Origin: Clostridiales bacterium UBA7044
GTDB taxonomy: Bacteria; Bacillota; Clostridia; Oscillospirales; Oscillospiraceae
NCBI GenBank assembly: GCA_002493965.1
Contig: DLAP01000020.1
Span: 1 to 11,943 of the forward strand
Direction: 5' to 3'
Length of the DNA stretch: 11,943 nucleotides
The notes under the pieces are model-generated. The model did no database searches and was not told the origin of the DNA. It was given only the letters and a program-made list of their open reading frames with translations. The position numbers and the translations under genes were made by a program. This document shows, one piece after another, positions 7,126 to 11,943 of the stretch; position 1 is the stretch's first letter, and every line of letters starts with the position of its first letter.

Positions 7126-7154
7126 TTGACTTTTTCCGGCGCCGCTGGTATACT
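7126..7154 (+). promoter_or_regulatory. Promoter of the mnmA-polymerase-yolD operon
   Basis: TTGACT (7126-7131), a 17-base spacer and TATACT (7149-7154) with TG at the extended-10 position form a near-consensus sigma-A promoter. It is 39 bases before the mnmA ATG. Confidence 0.85.
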
Positions 7155-7167
7155 CCAGATAGTGAAT

Positions 7168-7181
7168 CAATCATACGTTCG
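7168..7181 (+). promoter_or_regulatory. Possible degenerate LexA/SOS box at the operon start
   Basis: CAATCATACGTTCG resembles the Gram-positive LexA palindrome of the type CGAAC-RNRY-GTTCG. The centre and right half fit fully; the left half fits at 3 of 5 positions. It lies 13 bases past the -10, where a repressor would block transcription. The downstream operon encodes a translesion polymerase, often LexA-controlled in Firmicutes. The weak left half keeps this tentative. Confidence 0.35.
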
Positions 7182-7193
7182 GGAGGAGATTTT

Positions 7194-8243
7194 ATGGAGA
7201 AAAGCGTACTGATTGGCATGAGCGGCGGCGTGGACAGCTCGGTGGCCGCTTATCTCATGGGGGAGCAGGGCTTCCGCTGTGTTGGCGCTACCATGCTGTT
7301 ATATGGCAGTGACGGCCGGGATGCCCGGGATGCCGCTGCTGTGGCGGCGCGTCTGGGGATTCCCCATCATATGTTCTCCCTGCAAGCGGAGTTTGAAAAG
7401 CAGGTCATTTCCCAATTTGTCTCCGCCTACGAGCGGGGCCTGACCCCTAATCCCTGCATTCAGTGCAACCGCTGCATGAAGTTCGGGCGGCTGCTGGAGC
7501 TGGCCAGGGACTTGGGCTGCGAGTACGTGGCCTCCGGCCATTACGCCCGGATCCGTCAGGATGGGGGGAGCGGCCGCTTTCTATTATATAAGGCGGCGGA
7601 TCCGGGGAAGGATCAGTCCTATTTTCTCGCCTGTCTCAGCCAGGAGCAATTACGGCACATTCAGTTTCCCCTGGGAGAGCTGACCAAGGCGGAGGTTCGG
7701 CAAATCGCGGAAGAGAATCAATTTGTCACCGCCCGGAAGAAGGACAGCCAGGACATCTGCTTTGTCCCCGATGGCGATTACGGCGCTTTTTTGGAGCGGT
7801 ACACCGGGGTCGTCTACCCTGCCGGAGACTATCTGGACCTCCAGGGCAACGTGGTGGGGAAACATCAGGGAGCCGTACGCTATACCCTGGGCCAGCGGAA
7901 GGGCTTAGGGCTTGCCTTAGGGCACCCGGTCTATGTCTGCGGGAAGGATATGGAGAAGAATACCGTCACGGTGGGCGGGAACGAGGCCCTGTTCTCCCGT
8001 TCTCTCCGGGCAGAAAACTGGAACTGGTACCCCTTCCCCGCCCTGCCGGCGCCCATGCGGGTCACTGCCAAGATCCGCCACTCCCAGTCGGACTTCCCCG
8101 CCGTAGTCACACCGGAAGAAGGCGGCTTTGCCCGGGTGGACTTTGACACTCCCCAGCGGGCCGTGACCCCGGGTCAGGCGGTGGCGCTCTACCAGGGGGA
8201 TCTGGTCATCGGTGGAGGCACCATTACGGAGGCCATTCCTTAG
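7194..8243 (+). CDS. mnmA: tRNA-specific 2-thiouridylase MnmA
   Basis: This 349-residue cytoplasmic enzyme adenylates U34 of the Lys, Glu and Gln tRNAs and replaces the 2-oxygen with sulfur, which is passed from a cysteine desulfurase relay. The N-terminal PP-loop SGGVDSS (10-16) binds ATP. The sulfur-handling cysteines are Cys91 in NPCIQCNRCMKF and Cys189 in KDSQDICFVPDGDY. YTLGQRKGLG (230-239) begins the central domain, and a C-terminal beta-barrel follows. The length is slightly under the usual 360 or so because the region after the PP-loop is short. Cys88 replaces the Asp of the E. coli-type NPDxxC, and Cys94 adds a third, making C-x2-C-x2-C. The start at 7194 has GGGAGGAG upstream. It leads an operon with a DNA polymerase, with no clear pathway link between them. 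Confidence 0.95.
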   Translation: MEKSVLIGMSGGVDSSVAAYLMGEQGFRCVGATMLLYGSDGRDARDAAAVAARLGIPHHMFSLQAEFEKQVISQFVSAYERGLTPNPCIQCNRCMKFGRLLELARDLGCEYVASGHYARIRQDGGSGRFLLYKAADPGKDQSYFLACLSQEQLRHIQFPLGELTKAEVRQIAEENQFVTARKKDSQDICFVPDGDYGAFLERYTGVVYPAGDYLDLQGNVVGKHQGAVRYTLGQRKGLGLALGHPVYVCGKDMEKNTVTVGGNEALFSRSLRAENWNWYPFPALPAPMRVTAKIRHSQSDFPAVVTPEEGGFARVDFDTPQRAVTPGQAVALYQGDLVIGGGTITEAIP

Positions 8244-8276
8244 AAAACAAAAGCTTCACCGAAAGGAGGGGACCCC

Positions 8277-9767
8277 TTGTCAGAGAGAACCTATATTGCC
8301 ATTGACCTGAAATCCTTCTACGCTTCGGTGGAGTGCATTCAGCGGGATGTGGACCCCATGACCACCCATCTGGTGGTGGCGGACCCCAGCCGCACGGAGA
8401 AGACCATCTGCCTGGCCGTGTCCCCTGCCCTGAAAAGCTACGGCGTCCCCGGGCGGCCCCGGCTGTTTGAAGTGGTGCAGAAGGTCAAGGAAGTGAATCT
8501 CTACCGGCAGCAGAGGGCTCCTGGGCATCAGTTTACTGGCTCCACCTGGGAGGACCGGAAGCTAAGGGAGGACCCTTCCCTGTCCTTAGATTATATTGTG
8601 GCCCCGCCCCGGATGGGGCTGTATATGGAGACCAGCACCCGGATTTACCAGATCTATCTGAAATATGTGGCCCCGGAGGATATTCACATCTATTCCATTG
8701 ACGAAGTCTTCATGGATGTGACGGGCTATTTAAATACCTATAAGCTGTCCCCCCGGGATCTGGCCAAGAAAATCATCCTGGACGTGCTGAACACCACCGG
8801 CATCACTGCCACCGCGGGCATCGGCACCAACCTGTATTTATGTAAGGTAGCCATGGACATCGTGGCCAAGCACATCCCCGAGGACCGCTACGGCGTCCGG
8901 ATCGCGGAACTGGACGAACTATCCTACCGCCGGGCCCTGTGGGATCACCGCCCTCTGACGGACTTCTGGCGGGTGGGCCGGGGCTACGCCAAAAAACTGG
9001 AAGCCCATGGTCTATATACCATGGGGGACATTGCCCGGTGTTCTCTCGGGAAGGATTCGGACTTTTATAATGAGGATCTGCTGTATAAGCTCTTCGGCGT
9101 CAACGCCGAGCTGCTCATCGACCACGCCTGGGGATACGAGCCCTGCACCATTGCCCATATCAAAGCCTATAAGCCTGGCAGCAACTCCATTGGCTCCGGT
9201 CAGGTGCTGTCCTGTGCCTATGACTTTGGCAAAGCCAGACTGGTGGTTCGGGAGATGGTGGATTTATTATCCTTGGATTTGGTGGACAAGGGACTGCTCA
9301 CCGACCAGATCGTCATGACCATCGGCTATGACATTGACAACAAGCAATATAAAGGGGAAACCGCCACCGACCGCTACGGCCGTAAAATTCCCAAGCACGC
9401 CCACGGAACAGCAAATCTGCCCCGGATGACTGCCTCCACCAAGCTGATTACGGGCGCCGCCATGGAGCTGTACGACCGGATTGTAGACCGCAACCTGCTG
9501 ATCCGCCGGATGTATATTTCTGCGAGCCACGTCCGGCAGGAGACGGATGTCTTGGCGGACGCGCCTGTGGAGCAGCTGGACCTGTTTCAGGATCCCGCCG
9601 CAGCCCAGGCGGAGGAAACCGCCCTCCAGAGGGAGCGGCGGATGCAGGAGGCCCTGCTCACCATCAAGCGCAAATACGGGAAGAACGCGATCTTAAAAGG
9701 AATGAATTATGAAGAAGGCGCCACCACCCGGGAGCGCAACGGCATGACAGGAGGGCACAAGACATGA
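8277..9767 (+). CDS. Y-family translesion DNA polymerase (UvrX/UmuC type)
   Basis: This 496-residue error-prone polymerase is of the Firmicutes UvrX/YqjW kind and copies past damaged template bases. The catalytic acids are Asp10 (AIDLKSFYASVE) and Asp142-Glu143 (IYSIDEVFMDVTG). The SFYASVE segment carries the steric-gate aromatic residue. ATAGIGTNLYLCKVAMD (178-194) is a palm motif, and the little-finger domain occupies roughly 310-420. QLDLF (433-437) matches the beta-clamp binding motif. The tail YGKNAILKGMNYEEGATTRE is typical of this group. The start is TTG at 8277, fixed by AAAGGAGGGG about 6 bases upstream and by the expected N-terminus. It lies 33 bases after mnmA and overlaps the next gene by 4 bases. 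The ATP-free reaction uses dNTPs; SOS induction is plausible. It could also be listed as dinB-like, but the size and tail favour UvrX. Confidence 0.92.
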   Translation: MSERTYIAIDLKSFYASVECIQRDVDPMTTHLVVADPSRTEKTICLAVSPALKSYGVPGRPRLFEVVQKVKEVNLYRQQRAPGHQFTGSTWEDRKLREDPSLSLDYIVAPPRMGLYMETSTRIYQIYLKYVAPEDIHIYSIDEVFMDVTGYLNTYKLSPRDLAKKIILDVLNTTGITATAGIGTNLYLCKVAMDIVAKHIPEDRYGVRIAELDELSYRRALWDHRPLTDFWRVGRGYAKKLEAHGLYTMGDIARCSLGKDSDFYNEDLLYKLFGVNAELLIDHAWGYEPCTIAHIKAYKPGSNSIGSGQVLSCAYDFGKARLVVREMVDLLSLDLVDKGLLTDQIVMTIGYDIDNKQYKGETATDRYGRKIPKHAHGTANLPRMTASTKLITGAAMELYDRIVDRNLLIRRMYISASHVRQETDVLADAPVEQLDLFQDPAAAQAEETALQRERRMQEALLTIKRKYGKNAILKGMNYEEGATTRERNGMTGGHKT

Positions 9768-10222
9768 AAAAAGCTTACGAGGATATCATTTTTCTTTCCC
9801 GTCCGGTGTCCAAGGCCCACGTCCCCATGTCCCTGCTGGACCGGGCCGCTCAGTTTTCCCCCTTTGCCGCCCTTTCAGGCTATGAGGATGCCCTGGCGGA
9901 AACCGCCCGTCTGACGGAAGCCCCCATTGAGCTGGACGTGGACGCCAAGGCAGATCTCAACGAGAAGCTGGTATGTCTTCAGACACACATTGCCCAGTCG
10001 CCCCAAGTCACCGTCACCTATTTTGAACCGGATATCTGGAAAGCCGGCGGCGCTTATGTCACCGTCACCGATGCCATCCGGAGGCTGAACTCCTTGGAAA
10101 AGTGGCTGCTGCTGGACAACGGAACCAAGATTTTCTTCGGAGACATTCTGGCCCTGGAAAGCCCTCTCTTTCCCACCCTGGTCAGAAAAGAATCTCCCTT
10201 TTTATCTGAAAAAGAGCGATAA
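9764..10222 (+). CDS. YolD-like protein
   Basis: This 152-residue protein has the YolD-like core MSLLDRAAQFSPFAALSGYEDA (starts at residue 22) followed by a conserved second half with TYFEPDIWKAGGAYVTVTDAIRRL (from about 86). YolD-like genes are commonly paired with UvrX-type polymerases in Firmicutes. They have been proposed as functional counterparts of UmuD, but the mechanism is not settled. The start ATG overlaps the polymerase stop as ATGA and has AGGAGGG 8 bases upstream, indicating translational coupling. No membrane segment or signal peptide is seen. It is the last gene of the operon and is followed at once by a terminator. Confidence 0.85.
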   Translation: MKKAYEDIIFLSRPVSKAHVPMSLLDRAAQFSPFAALSGYEDALAETARLTEAPIELDVDAKADLNEKLVCLQTHIAQSPQVTVTYFEPDIWKAGGAYVTVTDAIRRLNSLEKWLLLDNGTKIFFGDILALESPLFPTLVRKESPFLSEKER

Positions 10223-10224
10223 AT

Positions 10225-10258
10225 AATACGGCTGCTTCAGCGCTGAAGCAGCCGTATT
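10225..10258. terminator. Perfect 34-bp palindrome, shared bidirectional terminator
   Basis: Two 17-base arms meet at AGCGCT with no spacer: AATACGGCTGCTTCAGC and its exact complement. The palindrome starts 2 bases after the yolD stop and ends 18 bases before the stop of the convergent ECF gene. T-rich sequence flanks it on both strands (TTATAATC and TTATTTAT), so it can end both transcripts. Confidence 0.85.
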
Positions 10259-10276
10259 TATAATCAAAGAATGGGG

Positions 10277-10846
10277 TTATTCCAGGCGCAAGCTGCTCTC
10301 CCGCAGTGCCTTGCGGATGGCCACCGCCAGCATGGGTGCGAAAATATAAGCAATCACCGCGTTAAACGCCGTAGCCGGCAGCTTCGCCACCACGGACAGC
10401 CAGGCCGCGTCCGGGGTCAGGCCCTTGATCAGCAAGCCGCTGTAAAAATAACTTTTCGCCAGATACAGCGCCGCATAAGTAACCGCACCCGCAGCGGTTG
10501 CCAGCGACGCCCAGCCGTAGCTCCATTCCTTTTTACAGCCCCGAATCACCAGGCCCGCCACCAGGCCGTAGGCCCCCTTGGTCAGGAAGGTAAGCCAGCA
10601 TTCGGAAATATACAGCGGATTCATCATATCATAAATCATGGAGCCAAGCCCCGAGGCCAGCCCGCCCAGCCAGGGTCCCAGAAGAATGCCGCTGAGGGCG
10701 CACATGATATTTCCCAGATGGAAGGAGGTGGTTCCTCCGATATCAATGGGAATTGTGATCCGCAGTGCGGAGCCCACCACCACCAGCGCCGCCAAAAGGG
10801 CGGTCAGTACCAGCTTCCTGGTCGATAAGGTCTCTTTGTTTTTCAT
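10277..10846 (-). CDS. ECF transporter S component (substrate-binding membrane protein)
   Basis: This 189-residue hydrophobic protein has about six membrane segments (roughly 11-29, 42-58, 60-76, 84-102, 113-135 and 155-177). It captures a vitamin or similar small nutrient in the membrane and works with the shared EcfT-EcfA-EcfA' module, which is not in the window. The first helix carries the Ala-x3-Ala pattern (A16, A20) used to contact EcfT. FHLGNIMCALSGILLGPWLG (42-61), followed by LASGLGSMIYDMMNP, is the style of the ECF-ribofla_trS group (PF07155). The substrate cannot be read from the sequence. The start at 10846 has GGGAGG 9 bases away. The gene is monocistronic and its leader is too short for a riboswitch. 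Confidence 0.85.
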   Translation of the reverse strand: MKNKETLSTRKLVLTALLAALVVVGSALRITIPIDIGGTTSFHLGNIMCALSGILLGPWLGGLASGLGSMIYDMMNPLYISECWLTFLTKGAYGLVAGLVIRGCKKEWSYGWASLATAAGAVTYAALYLAKSYFYSGLLIKGLTPDAAWLSVVAKLPATAFNAVIAYIFAPMLAVAIRKALRESSLRLE

Positions 10847-10876
10847 AATTCTTGCCTCCCTGTTTTCGTTTATGCC

Positions 10877-10882
10877 ATTATA
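10877..10882 (-). promoter_or_regulatory. -10 element of the ECF S-component promoter
   Basis: A perfect minus-strand TATAAT lies 30 bases before the start codon. The 16- to 18-base upstream positions hold only AT-rich sequence with no good -35 box, so the element is either activator-dependent or weak. Confidence 0.5.
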
Positions 10883-11000
10883 GCGAAATCTGGCAATAAA
10901 TATATATCCAATATTGTAATAAAAAATAGGGCCAGTTTTGTCGGATGGGTAAGAAGAAATAGAGAATGTATCAATTTTGATTTTCCCGGAAAGAAAAGGC

Positions 11001-11029
11001 TGTACAGTTTTACAATTTAATGATACAAT
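11001..11029 (+). promoter_or_regulatory. Promoter of nagB
   Basis: TGTACA (11001-11006), a 17-base spacer and TACAAT (11024-11029) preceded by TG at the extended-10 position. The start codon is 33 bases beyond. The ribosome site is GAAAGGGG at 11046-11053. Confidence 0.65.
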
Positions 11030-11062
11030 GTTTTCAACAAAAATTGAAAGGGGAACTTTTCC

Positions 11063-11800
11063 ATGAGATTAATTCGCGCAAAAGATTACAACGATGTCAG
11101 CCGGAAGGCTGCAAACATCATTGCCGCTCAGATCCAGTTAAAGCCTGACTGCGTTCTGGGTCTTGCCACTGGCAGCAGCCCCATCGGTACTTACAAGGAA
11201 CTGATCGCCAAGTATGAATCCGGCGATCTGGACTTCTCCCAGGTCAGGACCGTGAACCTGGACGAGTATGTGGGCCTTAATAAGGATCATGACCAGAGCT
11301 ATGCCTACTTCATGCGGACAAACCTGTTTGACCATGTGAACATCGACCAGAATAACTGCAACATTCCCAACGGTATGAACCCCGACGCAGAAGCCGAGTG
11401 TGCCCGGTATGATGCTGTCATCGAAGCCTTCGGCGGCGCTGACCTTCAGCTGCTGGGCCTTGGCCCCAACGGCCACATCGGCTTCAACGAGCCGAATGAT
11501 GCCTTTGTCAAGGGCACCAACAAGGTAGCTCTGAAGGACTCCACCATCGACGCCAACGCCCGGTTCTTTGCCACCCGTGACGACGTGCCCACCCACGCCT
11601 ACACCATGGGCATCGGCGCCATTATGAAGGCGAAGCGTGTCCTGCTGGTAGTCAACGGTGAAAACAAAGCCCAGGCTGTAAAGGACTGCTTCTTTGGGCC
11701 CATCCGTCCCCAGGCTCCCGGCTCCATTCTCCAGCTTCATCCCGACTTCACCCTGGTTGCTGATGAGGCTGCCCTGTCCCTGGTGAAGGATCAGCTATAA
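11063..11800 (+). CDS. nagB: Glucosamine-6-phosphate deaminase
   Basis: This 245-residue cytosolic enzyme converts glucosamine-6-phosphate to fructose-6-phosphate and ammonia, feeding amino-sugar carbon into glycolysis. Family landmarks are LGLATGSSPIGTYKEL (phosphate loop, 32-47), NLDEYVGL with the general base Asp67, and GLGPNGHIGFNEP (132-144) with His138 and Glu143. NARFFATRDDVPTHAYTMGI follows. The size matches the short Gram-positive NagB rather than the 266-residue E. coli form, which has an allosteric C-terminal extension. The Asn136 before Gly-His, where E. coli has Asp, is normal in Gram-positive enzymes. There is no nagA or PTS gene next to it. It has its own promoter and terminator, so it stands alone. 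Confidence 0.96.
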   Translation: MRLIRAKDYNDVSRKAANIIAAQIQLKPDCVLGLATGSSPIGTYKELIAKYESGDLDFSQVRTVNLDEYVGLNKDHDQSYAYFMRTNLFDHVNIDQNNCNIPNGMNPDAEAECARYDAVIEAFGGADLQLLGLGPNGHIGFNEPNDAFVKGTNKVALKDSTIDANARFFATRDDVPTHAYTMGIGAIMKAKRVLLVVNGENKAQAVKDCFFGPIRPQAPGSILQLHPDFTLVADEAALSLVKDQL

Positions 11801-11832
11801 CCAATGAAAATCCCCAAGGGGCTTTTCATTGG
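11801..11832 (+). terminator. Terminator directly after nagB
   Basis: Right after the stop codon, CCAATGAAAA-TCCCC pairs with GGGG-CTTTTCATTGG with a single mismatch. The inner CCCC-AA-GGGG followed by CTTTTC is a compact intrinsic-terminator core, and the outer arms add an extended stem. Confidence 0.65.
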
Positions 11833-11847
11833 AAAGGATGCAACTGA

Positions 11848-11867
11848 TTTGCCGCTGCGGCGGCAAA
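11848..11867 (+). other. Short GC-rich hairpin downstream of nagB
   Basis: TTTGCCGC (11848-11855) and GCGGCAAA (11860-11867) form a perfect 8-bp stem with a 4-base loop. There is no U-tract, so it is probably not a terminator alone. No gene is visible between 11833 and the window end. Confidence 0.55.
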
Positions 11868-11891
11868 CTTAAGCGAGGCTTTTGCTTGTTT

Positions 11892-11919
11892 GCCCGCTTC
11901 CTGTTTTCAGGAAGCGGGC
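11892..11919 (+). terminator. Strong 12-bp hairpin before the end repeat
   Basis: GCCCGCTTCCTG (11892-11903) and its exact complement (11908-11919) enclose a TTTT loop. The 21-bp end repeat follows directly. It corresponds in position to the hairpin at 22-50 beside the other repeat copy. It lacks a following U-run, so it may be a 3'-end stabiliser or part of the repeat unit instead of a terminator. Confidence 0.55.
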
Positions 11920-11940
11920 TCAGCGTGTCAAAAAAGTCTC
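11920..11940 (+). repeat. Copy 2 of the 21-bp repeat found at both window ends
   Basis: T then CAGCGTGTCAAAAAAGTCTC, identical to the minus strand of 1-21. It follows a GC-rich hairpin downstream of nagB, just as the other copy follows a hairpin downstream of the XRE gene. Only three bases of sequence follow it. Confidence 0.85.
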
Positions 11941-11943
11941 CAA

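Larger units (their letters stand above)
6867..7193. other. AT-rich divergent spacer between the SH3 wall-protein gene and the mnmA operon
   Basis: These 327 bases hold no credible gene. They contain the minus-strand promoter, leader hairpin and WalR-like box on the left, the plus-strand mnmA promoter with its SOS-like site and ribosome site on the right, and an unassigned central part (about 6973-7120). The centre is very rich in T runs and has one inverted repeat, TCGAAAAAT (7006-7014) with ATTTTTCGA (7039-7047). Confidence 0.75.

Noticed and set aside
10847..10876. Vitamin riboswitch ahead of the ECF S-component gene
   Set aside because: The likely leader is only about 25 bases and shows no conserved aptamer sequence.
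11024..11046. CcpA cre site at the nagB promoter
   Set aside because: The TGATACAATGTTTTCA stretch has the wrong length and lacks the central CG of the cre consensus.
1..11943. Terminal inverted repeats of a transposon spanning the window
   Set aside because: There is no transposase or recombinase, the content is housekeeping, and each repeat copy sits in a gene's 3' region beside a hairpin.

Overview
The window suggests a gut Clostridia genome, most likely of the Oscillospiraceae/Ruminococcaceae type. Reasons: GC-rich genes separated by AT-rich spacers, strong AGGAGG-type ribosome sites, a Firmicutes UvrX-type Y-family polymerase paired with a YolD-like protein, an ECF transporter S component, a membrane-anchored XRE regulator, and a very large secreted protein built from SH3-like modules. 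This is a judgement from protein style; no taxonomic marker is present. The gene content is chromosomal, with no transposase, integrase, phage structural gene, tRNA, rRNA or CRISPR array.

Left third, all on the minus strand: an XRE regulator with five membrane segments and an outside C-terminal domain (56-1216); the two-gene thymidylate operon thyA then folA (2626 down to 1303), with a clear promoter and a hairpin terminator; and a 1362-residue secreted cell-wall protein (2778-6866) with a signal peptide, a GH24 lysozyme-like domain that appears to lack its catalytic Glu, one InlB/Flg_new-type B repeat, and about twelve SH3-like modules joined by Gly/Ser and Asn linkers. Its promoter carries a match to the WalR box (TGTWAH-N5-TGTWAH), a known signal for cell-wall genes in Firmicutes.

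Middle, plus strand: a divergent AT-rich spacer (6867-7193), then a three-gene operon of mnmA (tRNA 2-thiouridylase), a Y-family translesion polymerase starting with TTG, and a yolD-like gene overlapping the polymerase by 4 bases. A near-consensus promoter drives it, followed at the expected transcript start by a sequence resembling a Gram-positive LexA/SOS box with a degenerate left half. The operon ends in a perfect 34-bp palindrome shared with the convergent next gene.

Right end: an ECF transporter S component (minus, 10277-10846) and nagB, glucosamine-6-phosphate deaminase (plus, 11063-11800), diverge from a 216-bp spacer with promoters on both strands. Downstream of nagB are several hairpins.

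The first 21 and nearly the last 21 bases of the window are the same sequence in opposite orientation. Each copy lies just after a hairpin that follows the 3' end of a gene. This looks like a dispersed 3'-end repeat, and the window may be a whole assembly contig that broke at two of its copies.
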